NCBI GenBank assembly: GCA_965212145.1
Contig: CBDBUY010000009.1
Location: 1-64,000, forward strand
Direction: 5' to 3'
DNA length: 64,000 bases
From: JAAEPI01 sp965212145
GTDB taxonomy: Bacteria > Bacteroidota > Bacteroidia > Cytophagales > Cyclobacteriaceae
Below the pieces are notes generated by a model that saw nothing but the letters and a program-made list of their open reading frames with translations, was not told the origin of the DNA and searched no databases. Below are positions 36,396-43,937 of this stretch, piece by piece. Numbering within the stretch: the stretch's first letter is position 1; every line of letters starts with the position of its first letter. A program made the translations under genes and the position numbers.

Positions 36396-36403
36396 CAAAT
36401 TTA
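36396..36403 (-). promoter_or_regulatory. -7 box upstream of the small ORF and barrel gene
   Basis: On the minus strand the bases read TAAATTTG, a perfect TAnnTTTG. No TTG at the right distance is evident. Confidence 0.4.
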
Positions 36404-36533
36404 GACCTACACCATCCAATAACCGTACCAGAATAAGCGGATATTAACCTAGGTTATTTGCCTAATCCCAAGAATGTAATTAAGTATTTGGATAATCCGT
36501 GGTATTATTTCAAGGCAAGTCTATATTCGCTCC

Positions 36534-37016
36534 ATGTCGCGTCCGGAATTCGATGATATTTTTATGGAGCTGGCAGTAAACCTGGCCAAGCGATCGCATT
36601 GCATCAAGAGACATGTGGGTGCGGTGCTCACCAAGGAGACCAGAATTATATCAATTGGCTACAATGGTCCACCTGCAGGAACTCATAACTGCGACATGCA
36701 GTGGCCGGACGATGGATGCCCGAGGGATTCAAAAGGAGGTTGTTCACTGGCGATACACGCTGAGCAGAATGCCATTCTTTATGCTGTGAAAAACAAGACC
36801 TCTGTGGAGGGCGCAACACTTTATGTGACGCTTTCGCCGTGTCTGTCCTGTGCCAGGATCATTTATTCCATGGGGATCAAGAAGGTGATATTCTTGAATT
36901 CGTATGCTGCCTACAAAGGAATAGAGGAGGATGAAGGAGTAGAGTTCCTGAGGAAATTTGGCGTGGAGGCAGATCAATACTCCGGACAGATCGAGCATGC
37001 GACGCATCTGACCTGA
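36534..37016 (+). CDS. Deoxycytidylate (dCMP) deaminase family
   Basis: The 160 residues show the zinc-binding deaminase motif HAEQ (His75, Glu77) and PCLSC (Cys103, Cys106), plus the N-terminal VGAVLTKETRIISIGYNGPPAG that marks dCMP/ComE-type enzymes. It converts dCMP to dUMP, feeding thymidylate synthesis. A second metal site typical of ComEB-like enzymes (HNCD, then GCPRD) is also visible. It stands alone; its stop touches the end of the convergent marR-type gene. Confidence 0.9.
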   Translation: MSRPEFDDIFMELAVNLAKRSHCIKRHVGAVLTKETRIISIGYNGPPAGTHNCDMQWPDDGCPRDSKGGCSLAIHAEQNAILYAVKNKTSVEGATLYVTLSPCLSCARIIYSMGIKKVIFLNSYAAYKGIEEDEGVEFLRKFGVEADQYSGQIEHATHLT

Positions 37017-37514
37017 TCAGATCACATTCTTCTCCTGATTCAATTCTCCAATGATCCGGTCTTTTAACGATTTTTGCGTCAACTGGATTTCTATATTCTC
37101 CAGTTCATTTAGGAGGTTGGTTTGATCATGAATCATTTCGACAATTGCTTTTTCATTGGCCTCCCAGATTCGGTTCCAATCTGTCATACGATCCAAAGCT
37201 TTTTCTGACAGACTATAGAACTGCTTTCTTTTATCTGAGCCATCTCGAGAGGAGTTCAAAAACCCTGCTCGCTGAATGTTGCCAACCATGGTAATTATGG
37301 TAGGATGAGCAAAGTGAAGTTTCGCTGCGATTTCGGTGACGGTTAGTTGCTCGTATTTCTCCAGAAGCTTGAAAACGAGCATCCAGGTAGGTTCGATCTC
37401 AAAGTCAAAGAATTTGTAAAGCTGACGGTTACTCTGGTTGATTGCCTCACCAAGGCGCTTCAAGCGTGCTGGCAATCCCAAAACTCCCAATTGATTGATG
37501 AAATCGTATGACAT
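37017..37514 (-). CDS. MarR-family transcriptional regulator
   Basis: The 165 residues carry a winged helix (about 52-110: EQLTVTEIAAKLHFAHPTIITMVGNIQRAGFLNSSRD, then DKRKQFYSLSEKA with the wing Asp-Lys-Arg), flanked by helices that form the dimer. Two nearly identical palindromes, at 37517 and 37589, sit at its start and 72 bp upstream; these look like its own operators. The ligand and other targets are unknown; the adjacent GNAT-nitrilase gene upstream could be coregulated because one site touches its stop codon. Confidence 0.9.
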   Translation of the reverse strand: MSYDFINQLGVLGLPARLKRLGEAINQSNRQLYKFFDFEIEPTWMLVFKLLEKYEQLTVTEIAAKLHFAHPTIITMVGNIQRAGFLNSSRDGSDKRKQFYSLSEKALDRMTDWNRIWEANEKAIVEMIHDQTNLLNELENIEIQLTQKSLKDRIIGELNQEKNVI

Positions 37515-37516
37515 AA

Positions 37517-37532
37517 ATGTAGAATACTACAT
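37517..37532. promoter_or_regulatory. Candidate MarR operator 1
   Basis: ATGTAG-AATA-CTACAT is a perfect 6 bp inverted repeat that ends 3 bases before the marR start codon. A near -7 box (TATATTTA on the minus strand) overlaps it, so binding would block transcription. Confidence 0.65.
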
Positions 37533-37588
37533 AAATATAATTATAATCGAGGAGTTAAGAAGTCTTAGTTCTCTTATATGATCGAAAT

Positions 37589-37604
37589 ATGTAGAATACT
37601 ACGT
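37589..37604. promoter_or_regulatory. Candidate MarR operator 2
   Basis: ATGTAG-AATA-CTACGT repeats operator 1 with one change, 72 bp away (start to start). It directly abuts the stop codon of the GNAT-nitrilase gene. Confidence 0.6.
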
Positions 37605-39131
37605 TTATTTTTTGCGAAGCTCGAATAAATCCACTCTGCGGTCTTGAAGGTTCCTCACACTTCCCTTTTGATTCAACTCCCGCAGCAGATCGATCTCCAC
37701 ATCGGCAATCAGAATCATTTCCGTGTTTGGAGTAGCTTCTGCTTTGATGCCATTGGCGGGAAATTGGAAGTCGCAAGGCGTAAACACCGTAGACTGGGCA
37801 AACTGAATGTCCATGTTATGAACTTTGGGCAGGTTGCCGACACTGCCAGCTATGGCCACATAACATTCGTTCTCAATGGCTCGTGCCTGAGCACAGTTCC
37901 TGATTCTGGAGTAGCCATTTTGCGTGTCTGTAAGAAATGGGACGAACAAGATGTCCATGCCATCTTCAGAGAGTAGTCTTGCAAGCTCTGGAAATTCCAC
38001 ATCGTAGCAGATCAAGATGCCCACCTTGCCACAGTCTGTATCAAAGACCCGAAGATCTGTTCCACCACGCATTCCCCAAATTTTTGCCTCATCCGGTGTA
38101 ACGTGCAGCTTCTCGTACCGATCTACCGTTCCATTCCGGTGGCACAAGTATCCCACATTCAGCAGACTGTCATCGATGACCTCAGGCATACTCCCTGAAA
38201 TGATGTTGATGTTGTAGGAAATGGCCAATTCAGAAAGCCGCTTAATAATCGATTCAGTGTGCTTGGCTAGTTCGCGGATCGCATCAGGTTCTGACAGATG
38301 GTTGTTTTCTGCCATCAAAGGGGCATTGAAGAACTCAGGGAATAAAGCAAAATCTGAGCGATAACCAGAGACGGCATCCACGAAGTACTCCACCTGTTCC
38401 ATTAGTTGATCCAAATCTTCGTAAGGCCGCATTTGCCATTGGATCAGTCCCAGTCGAACGACCCTTTTTTCCTCCTGTACTTTCTTGGACGGCTTTTCGT
38501 AATAGATGTTGTCCCATTCCAGCAAAACGGCATATTCCTCAGAAGCCGTATCGCCCTCCAGATAGCCTTTTAAAATCTTGCTTGGGTGGAAATCATTTGA
38601 TATCTGAAAATTAAGGACCGGATCTTCTATCTCTTTTAACTTGACTTTTTCAATGTATTGCCGTGGGGTAAGCTCGTTGGCAAACTTGTGGTAATTCGGG
38701 ATCCTACCACCAAAGGCAATCCCTTTGAGGTTTCGCTTTTCGCAAAGCTCCTTGCGATAGTCATACAGTCGCCGACCCAAACGCAAACCACGAAAATCTG
38801 GACTAATTAGAATGTCTATGCCGTATAACATATTACCCTCATCCGTGTGCGAGTCAAAGGTGTAATCCGCCGTGATCTCCCGGTAGGTGTGCTGATTTTC
38901 AAACTTGTCGTAATTGACAATGATCGAGAGGGCCGTTCCCGCAAGCTGCCCATCCACGGTGATGACCACCTGACCTTCGGGGAATTTCCGAATCAACCGT
39001 TGAATTTCTTTTTCTGTCCAATATGCATCTGGCAGATGGTTGTAGGTAGAAACCATCAACTTCTTCAGATCCGGAAAATCTGATTTCTTCAAAAAACGGA
39101 GTTCAATGTTCTCGATGGGTTTTGCGCTCAT
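37605..39131 (-). CDS. GNAT acetyltransferase/nitrilase-family fusion
   Basis: The 508 residues combine an N-terminal GNAT domain (about 8-205, with acetyl-CoA loop RGLRLGRRLYDYR at 114-126) and a C-terminal carbon-nitrogen hydrolase domain (about 224-505). The hydrolase triad is visible: Glu266 in FPEFF, Lys341 in EKLH and Cys375 in ICYDVEF. The fusion is known across Bacteroidota, but no reaction is established to my knowledge; an amidase acting on the acetylated or amide substrate is plausible. Transcribed alone on the minus strand; the marR-type gene follows 90 bp later. Confidence 0.9.
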   Translation of the reverse strand: MSAKPIENIELRFLKKSDFPDLKKLMVSTYNHLPDAYWTEKEIQRLIRKFPEGQVVITVDGQLAGTALSIIVNYDKFENQHTYREITADYTFDSHTDEGNMLYGIDILISPDFRGLRLGRRLYDYRKELCEKRNLKGIAFGGRIPNYHKFANELTPRQYIEKVKLKEIEDPVLNFQISNDFHPSKILKGYLEGDTASEEYAVLLEWDNIYYEKPSKKVQEEKRVVRLGLIQWQMRPYEDLDQLMEQVEYFVDAVSGYRSDFALFPEFFNAPLMAENNHLSEPDAIRELAKHTESIIKRLSELAISYNINIISGSMPEVIDDSLLNVGYLCHRNGTVDRYEKLHVTPDEAKIWGMRGGTDLRVFDTDCGKVGILICYDVEFPELARLLSEDGMDILFVPFLTDTQNGYSRIRNCAQARAIENECYVAIAGSVGNLPKVHNMDIQFAQSTVFTPCDFQFPANGIKAEATPNTEMILIADVEIDLLRELNQKGSVRNLQDRRVDLFELRKK

Positions 39132-39447
39132 GAATGCCTATTATTTGAGCTGCAAAGATTGATAGACGGCTCGACATTCGGACAAGAATTTCTAAATGTT
39201 AGCATTCATAAAGAACGAACGGATACATTTCGAATCTTGGCGTTATCAACGGCCAGCATTCTCTCCGCAATCATTCGTTACCATATGCTTCGAAATAAAT
39301 GGTATTAAAGACCAGGGACTTTAAGATAAACAATTGGATATCCCCTAGAAAATTAGGAGCGAAACCGCGGGATACTAAGGAACTGAACTCCCGCTCTTCA
39401 CTTTACTTCGTGCCCGCTTCGATCGGGGCTGTTTTGATCGGGAGAAG
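39132..39447. other. Non-coding stretch upstream of the GNAT-nitrilase gene
   Basis: About 316 bp without a credible gene. Near 39155 the minus strand reads AATCTTTG, one mismatch from the -7 box, likely for the GNAT-nitrilase gene. Near the far end GATCGGG occurs twice (about 39420 and 39436), and CTCCCG with CGGGAG gives a weak inverted repeat. No RNA gene is recognised. Confidence 0.5.
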
Positions 39448-39684
39448 TTGTTAACGTCTAGCTAAGCGGCGGATGTCCGAAACTTGCTAGGTAACGATAA
39501 AAGTAACAAAGGTGCACCATCCCTCAAAACTTTCAGAAAGTGATGCGTTCCAAAAGTCATGTGCCAGAAGCGGCAGAAAAATTTGAAAGCACAAAAATTG
39601 GCAGAAGGTGCACCGAAGTGGGCGAGTCCCTCGCCAGCATGCAGATGGGCAGTAGACATCTGCCGACTTAGCGCTTGTTACAAG
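39448..39684. repeat. Intergenic element A with bulged terminal inverted repeats
   Basis: A 237 bp non-coding element. The left end GCTAAGCGGCGGATGTC (39461-39477) pairs with the right end GACATCTGCCGACTTAGC (39655-39672), 16 of 18 positions; outward of this TTAAC and GTTAC extend the pairing after an asymmetric bulge. Inside are two copies of GGTGCACC (39511 and 39607). It ends 4 bp from the hchA stop codon. Element B at 42276 has the same build, length and parts of the same sequence, so it is a repeat family. The overall shape recalls integron attC sites, but the attC core consensus is not met. Confidence 0.65.
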
Positions 39685-39688
39685 TATT

Positions 39689-40543
39689 TTAATCCAGTTC
39701 TTTCAATAATGTGTTGGCAGCAAGCTTGCCTAGTTCATTGGATGCCAGCGGACTAGCGCCAGTAATGAGTTTTCTATCGAGACATACTGTTTTGTCTGAC
39801 TTAGTGTTGACAATGTTCGCCCCTAAGCTTTTGAGTTTTTCACTTAAGCCCCAAGGCATCTGTCCAGGTAAGTAGCCGATCTTTGGCGTCATTTTATCCA
39901 CAGAATCAGGAAAAACAGCCATGTTGTACCCCTCATAGAGAAATTCCTGACCATTAAGCGTGGTAGTCAGAAATGAACCCGGCCCATGACATAAACTGAT
40001 CATGTATAAGTCATTTCGGGATGCCCAATTAAAGACTCGACCTACGTTTTCGTCTTCAGGTATGCCCAGCATTGCACCATGGCCACCTGGTATAAATACG
40101 GCTGCATATGAATCCACATTATCGAATGAAGACTCTACAAAGTCTTCAAGGTTGATTGGATTTTCAAAACTGGTTCTGAGATCAGAGTAGATATCCTTTA
40201 CCTTTTCATCTTCTTGTGGAAACGCCCACATTTCAAAAACAACTGGCTTTCCCGTTGGCGTGGCTATGTCAAAATCGAATCCTGCATTGCGAAGATGAAG
40301 CATTGGAACGAGCGCTTCTATGGGATGGTTGCCTGTCGAAAACAGCTTACCATTTTGCATCTCCATGTTCTTCTGCTCGGTGAAGATCACTAAGATTTTG
40401 GATTTGGGACCTTGATATTTCTTATAAGAAATGTCCTCAAAATCTGACTTTTTTACAGTACCCATTTTTAAGGCCAACTTTGACGGGCTATATGATCCGT
40501 CTGATTCTAATTTTGGCGCTAGGCCTAATAATTTCTTAAACAT
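39689..40543 (-). CDS. hchA: HchA/Hsp31-like protein deglycase
   Basis: A 284-residue DJ-1/PfpI superfamily protein that follows E. coli Hsp31 (283 residues) along its length: GKLFSTGNHPIEA, FIPGGHGAMLGIP, SLCHGPGSFL. The nucleophile Cys185, His186 and Glu76 (Hsp31 Glu77) are in place. Hsp31 acts as glyoxalase III and deglycase for methylglyoxal- and glyoxal-damaged molecules and as a holdase. It is the last gene of a minus-strand block with an oxidoreductase and a Crp-like regulator, directly followed by element A. A carbonyl-stress role fits the neighbour. Confidence 0.92.
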   Translation of the reverse strand: MFKKLLGLAPKLESDGSYSPSKLALKMGTVKKSDFEDISYKKYQGPKSKILVIFTEQKNMEMQNGKLFSTGNHPIEALVPMLHLRNAGFDFDIATPTGKPVVFEMWAFPQEDEKVKDIYSDLRTSFENPINLEDFVESSFDNVDSYAAVFIPGGHGAMLGIPEDENVGRVFNWASRNDLYMISLCHGPGSFLTTTLNGQEFLYEGYNMAVFPDSVDKMTPKIGYLPGQMPWGLSEKLKSLGANIVNTKSDKTVCLDRKLITGASPLASNELGKLAANTLLKELD

Positions 40544-40601
40544 GATTTTTTGTTTTTATATGAATGAGTGACTCTTGTTTAGTCACTCGTTTGGATTTTG
40601 C

Positions 40602-41585
40602 CTAGTTGATTTTGATGACGATTTTACCTTTAGCTCTGCCGGAGGCCAGGTGTTCAAATGCGGCAATGCAGTCTTCAAAAGGATACACTCGATCGATGAT
40701 GGGTTTGATCTTTTCCTCTTCCACCATCGTTTGAATTTCGGTCAAATGTGCTCCATTTGGATGCATAAAGATGAACTTGTATTCAACGTCCTTTTCTTTA
40801 CTCACTTGAGCGATTTCTTCAGGCAATTTGTATTCGGCCATCCCAAACATCCTGGCGCTTGCTTCATCCAATGGGCCGACAACACTAACAACTTTACCAC
40901 CTGGTTTTACTACCTCAAAAGATTGAATGGTATAGTCGTTTCCAAGTGTGTCAAAAACGATATCTGCATCGTCAACCACATTTTTATAGTCTTCTGATTT
41001 GTAATCAATGACTCTGTCAGCGCCTAGTTCTTTTACCCATGAAACATTGGTGGTGCTAGTGGTGGTATAGACATAAGCGCCTTTTGCCTTCGCATATTGG
41101 ATGGCTAAGCTCCCAACGCCACCTGAGCCTGCATGGATAAGGACTTTGTCGTTTTCTTTAATGCCAGCGTATTCAAGAGACTGCATGGCAGTGAGCACAG
41201 CAAGAGGAAGACTGGCGGCTTCTTCATATGAAATGTTTGCTGGCTTTTTAGCAACTGCCGCATGATTCACGGCTACAAATTCTGCGATTGTACCCATTTG
41301 CTCCTGAGGCACACGCGCGTATACCAAGTCGCCTGTTTGGAAGCCATTCGTATTTTCTCCTACTTCAGTGACGATACCGCTTACATCGTAAGCTAGTTTG
41401 CTGGGCAATGGTATGGGGAGGAGAGGTTGGAGGTTCCCTAGAACAATACTTTTATCAATAGGGTTGATGGCTGCTGCCTTAACTTCTATTAAGACATCTT
41501 CTTTACTGATTGTTGGCTTACTGGTTTCAGCAAACGTTAAGCTGTCTGCTATTTCGCCGTATTTTTCTAATTGTAGTGCTCTCAT
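40602..41585 (-). CDS. Zinc-free MDR oxidoreductase (quinone reductase-like)
   Basis: The 327 residues from ATG 41585 form a medium-chain reductase: GroES-like N-terminal domain (about 1-120, GETGLQFGDLVYARV-type VGENTNGFQTGDLVYARV) and a Rossmann domain with HAGSGGVGSLAIQYAKAKG (about 147-165). No structural or catalytic zinc ligands are seen, placing it with NADPH quinone reductases and related reductases of alkenals. It has its own -7 box (TAGCTTTG at 41633-41640, minus strand). hchA follows 58 bp after. Both could handle reactive carbonyls; substrate is inference. Confidence 0.88.
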   Translation of the reverse strand: MRALQLEKYGEIADSLTFAETSKPTISKEDVLIEVKAAAINPIDKSIVLGNLQPLLPIPLPSKLAYDVSGIVTEVGENTNGFQTGDLVYARVPQEQMGTIAEFVAVNHAAVAKKPANISYEEAASLPLAVLTAMQSLEYAGIKENDKVLIHAGSGGVGSLAIQYAKAKGAYVYTTTSTTNVSWVKELGADRVIDYKSEDYKNVVDDADIVFDTLGNDYTIQSFEVVKPGGKVVSVVGPLDEASARMFGMAEYKLPEEIAQVSKEKDVEYKFIFMHPNGAHLTEIQTMVEEEKIKPIIDRVYPFEDCIAAFEHLASGRAKGKIVIKIN

Positions 41586-41586
41586 A

Positions 41587-41640
41587 TGTATCAATTACTC
41601 TTCTTTTTACCCTTCTTTCGGATTGTTTGATACAAAGCTA
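41587..41640 (-). promoter_or_regulatory. Promoter region with inverted repeat for the oxidoreductase
   Basis: On the minus strand TAGCTTTG (41633-41640) is a perfect -7 box. TGTATCAA (41587-41594) and TTGATACA (41627-41634) form an 8 bp inverted repeat 32 nt apart across the start site and leader. A possible operator pair or leader stem. Confidence 0.4.
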
Positions 41641-41681
41641 GAGGACCAGTTTCTTGAAAAAATTGATCTATGGTAAGAAAG

Positions 41682-42254
41682 CTATTTTGAGTTATTTACC
41701 CGAATGCGACTTAGGCTTTCCTGGGTCATACCCAAGTAGGAGGCGATGTAATAATTCTTGGTGTATTGCTCTATGTCGGGGTATTGTTTAAGAAACAATT
41801 GGTATCTCTCTGCTGCCGTTAGTTGTAGTTGATTTAAGATTCGTTTATGCAAACTGACTATATGACGTTCAAGTAGATTTCTGTTGAATGGTTCGTATTC
41901 CGGAAATAGGGTGAGCGTATTGCCAAGTTTTTTGGAATTGAATTCTATGACCTTGGCCTCTTTGAGGCATTCGACGGACAGTGTGGCCGATTCGTTGTTG
42001 TGGATGGCTATATAATCACTGATCCACCAGTTACTAATGGCAAACTGAAGTGTGTGATCTTTTCCGTTTTTGTCGATGCAGAATGACCTCAGACAACCGG
42101 ATAGCACAAAGAATATTTTGTTAACTGCATTGCCCTGACGAATCAATACTTCTCCTTTTTGAAGCATTCTTTCATGGGAAATGGAAATGAGGTATTTCTC
42201 AGCTTCTGAGCTTAGGTCAATGTTTCCTTTTATTTTTTCTAATAGTTCTTTCAA
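41682..42254 (-). CDS. Crp/Fnr-type transcriptional regulator
   Basis: The 190 residues have a cyclic-nucleotide-binding-like beta roll (about 20-115: LQKGEVLIRQGNAVNKIFFVLSGCLRSF) and a short C-terminal HTH (about 145-188: SYLGMTQESLSRIR) that lacks most of the usual wing. Small regulators of this type are common in Bacteroidota, often next to the gene they control. No Fnr-type cluster cysteines are seen. Probably it controls the oxidoreductase and hchA that follow on the same strand. Element B lies just upstream. Confidence 0.87.
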   Translation of the reverse strand: MKELLEKIKGNIDLSSEAEKYLISISHERMLQKGEVLIRQGNAVNKIFFVLSGCLRSFCIDKNGKDHTLQFAISNWWISDYIAIHNNESATLSVECLKEAKVIEFNSKKLGNTLTLFPEYEPFNRNLLERHIVSLHKRILNQLQLTAAERYQLFLKQYPDIEQYTKNYYIASYLGMTQESLSRIRVNNSK

Positions 42255-42275
42255 ATTCTGTTTTAAGGGGAATTA

Positions 42276-42508
42276 CTTGTAACGCCTAGCTAGCAGGTGT
42301 GCGCCCACAGCTGGCAGAAAGCACTAAAATAGCGAAACTGCCCAACCCCCACAACGGTATCCATGAAACACTGCGTTCACGAGATCAAAAGCCAGAACCG
42401 CAGTAATAGCTAGCAGCACAATAGTTTCAGAATGGGCAGTAAAGCGGGCAATTAACCGATGGAAGTGGCAGGATGCTCAGTAGGCGCATAATTGCTAGCG
42501 ACTGTTAG
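42276..42508. repeat. Intergenic element B with bulged terminal inverted repeats
   Basis: A 233 bp non-coding element related to element A. The left end reads TAACGCCTAGCTAGCA (from 42280) and the right end TTGCTAGCGACTGTTAG (42492-42508); after a bulge in the same place as in element A, GCTAGCA pairs perfectly, and inner GTGCGCCCAC/GTAGGCGCA parts extend the stem. The interior shares segments with A (for example CAGAA-CG-CAG, AGCACAA). It ends 34 bp from the stop codon of the HEPN gene, as A ends next to hchA. Confidence 0.6.
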
Positions 42509-42541
42509 TTTTCGTTTTTTCGCAAAGTTGTTCGTGTGCCG

Positions 42542-43225
42542 TTAGATCGGGTCTAGACGGTCAAAGTCTGAATTATCAAAAGGTTCTCCCTTTAAGTATT
42601 TGAATCTTAGTTCCTGAAATCTTCTTCCATCATTTGCTTGAAGAAGCAAGTTGAATCCAGAGTTCGAGTCAATTCTAAAATGTGTGGTAGAGTTAGTCAG
42701 TTTTAGGTTGACAAGATTCATAAGCTCTGCGATGCTGTCCAAGACTTTGTTGATCTTATTCCTACTGGCTATCTCCAATGGTTCAGCTTGGTCTTCAAGA
42801 GTTAAACTTCTATCAAAATGGGCAATTTTCCTGTTCCGACGATCATAGCAAAACCCAGCTTCAGTTCTGATTCTTTTAATTAGTTTGGACACTTCACCTT
42901 TCAGAGGAGGGTTCGTAAAATCAATGAGTTCATGCAAAGTGAATCGTTCATTACCAGTTCTATCCTTCTTGTCTTCAGTTAAGCGGGTTATGCCCAAAAT
43001 GACATCATCCAAAAGCAGATTTTGGAGATAAAAAAAGAAGTTAGAGGCAATAGAGTTCATTAGTTCAACTCTTTCTTTTTTAGCATAGAGTTCCTCAAAT
43101 TCACTCCATTTCAAATGGAGGAAAATCACTTCATTTCTGAGCCGGTCGAAATAGATGCCAAAATCAGATCCAAGTTTCTCGATGTATTCTTGTTTGACTT
43201 CCTCAGCTGTTTGATGCTTACCCAT
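42542..43225 (-). CDS. HEPN-domain protein, AbiU2-like
   Basis: The 227 residues are helical and fit the AbiU2-type HEPN family. The signature R-N-x4-H is seen as RNRKIAH (Arg130 to His136), where Arg and His form the RNase site, and is preceded by an LQNLLLDDVILGITRL helix typical of the group. AbiU2 proteins are linked with phage abortive infection. The start overlaps the preceding secreted-protein gene by 8 bp. No antitoxin or nucleotidyltransferase partner is adjacent. A defence role is inference from family only; a housekeeping role cannot be excluded. Confidence 0.72.
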   Translation of the reverse strand: MGKHQTAEEVKQEYIEKLGSDFGIYFDRLRNEVIFLHLKWSEFEELYAKKERVELMNSIASNFFFYLQNLLLDDVILGITRLTEDKKDRTGNERFTLHELIDFTNPPLKGEVSKLIKRIRTEAGFCYDRRNRKIAHFDRSLTLEDQAEPLEIASRNKINKVLDSIAELMNLVNLKLTNSTTHFRIDSNSGFNLLLQANDGRRFQELRFKYLKGEPFDNSDFDRLDPI

Positions 43226-43745
43226 CGTTTGTAAGAAGTTGGATATTCTTTTTTGCGTGCTTGAGGGTTCTGCTTACCTCAAAATCTCTACTAAAGAAGC
43301 GGTCTCCTTTTTCAAGTTCTTTAATTAGTTGGCCTTGGTTAAGGTAATAGCGACCTTCAAATATGACTTCTTGTCTGGAGTAATCTATATCTCCGACTTC
43401 TCCATCTTCCTTATTAGCAAATCTGTTTTCTTGTTGATAGATGAAGAATAGTTCACCCTTCTTAAAGTAGTATTCGGATTCTACGTTTCCTATTGATAAT
43501 CCAACCCATTCTTTGAACTTGACGAGTTGGTTGTCCTCTAAATAGCCAGTTAGCTGACCACCACCGTCAGTCATCTGTTCAAGAAATTCCTCGTTGTTCA
43601 GCTCTATAGTTCGGAGTTTAGCTTCAGTGTTAATGCGTTTGAATTCAGTTCGGATATTCGATATCAGTTCTTCTGTTGACTGTCCATGGGTAGCAGTCAG
43701 AGTTAGAGTTACGAATATGGATATGATGAATCTTGCGACTGGCAT
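43218..43745 (-). CDS. Secreted protein of unknown function
   Basis: From ATG 43745 the protein has 175 residues with a signal peptide (MPVARFIISIFVTLTLTATHG). An upstream GTG at 43775 would add 10 residues before the signal and falls inside a palindrome, so I prefer the ATG. The mature part shows alternating strands with many Glu/Phe/Tyr residues (YYFKKGELFFIYQQEN, FEGRYYLNQGQLIKELEKG), a pattern of small beta-rich periplasmic proteins. It overlaps the HEPN gene by 8 bp. No family recognised. Confidence 0.6.
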   Translation of the reverse strand: MPVARFIISIFVTLTLTATHGQSTEELISNIRTEFKRINTEAKLRTIELNNEEFLEQMTDGGGQLTGYLEDNQLVKFKEWVGLSIGNVESEYYFKKGELFFIYQQENRFANKEDGEVGDIDYSRQEVIFEGRYYLNQGQLIKELEKGDRFFSRDFEVSRTLKHAKKNIQLLTNDG

Positions 43746-43765
43746 AATGAAAACTAACAATAATG

Positions 43766-43786
43766 TATCGCGCACTGTGCGCGATA
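43766..43786. promoter_or_regulatory. Perfect palindrome upstream of the secreted-protein gene
   Basis: TATCGCGCAC and GTGCGCGATA are 10 bp perfect arms around one base. It lies 20 bases before the preferred ATG. It may be an operator or RNA hairpin. A second palindrome (TAAACGTTTA, 43864-43873, within a larger GTTTGTAAAC/GTTTATAAAC repeat) lies 80 bp further upstream. Confidence 0.5.
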
Positions 43787-43937
43787 TCCAGCTTATATAT
43801 TTTAAGAGTGTGTTTCGGCTATCTTCCTGATTGCCAGGCTTAAACCCGTGTAATAAATGTTTGTAAACGTTTATAAACGGATATAATGCGCACTCCCTTG
43901 CACTAATTTATTGAATTTCTAAGAAAACGGTAAAAGG

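Noticed and set aside
39462..39756. Short ORFs on both strands inside element A
   Set aside because: Composition follows the repeat structure, both overlap hchA or non-coding repeats, and no start signals or families are seen.
39448..42508. Calling elements A and B true integron attC sites
   Set aside because: The GTTRRRY/RYYYAAC core is not met, and no integrase gene is in the window; only an attC-like shape is claimed.
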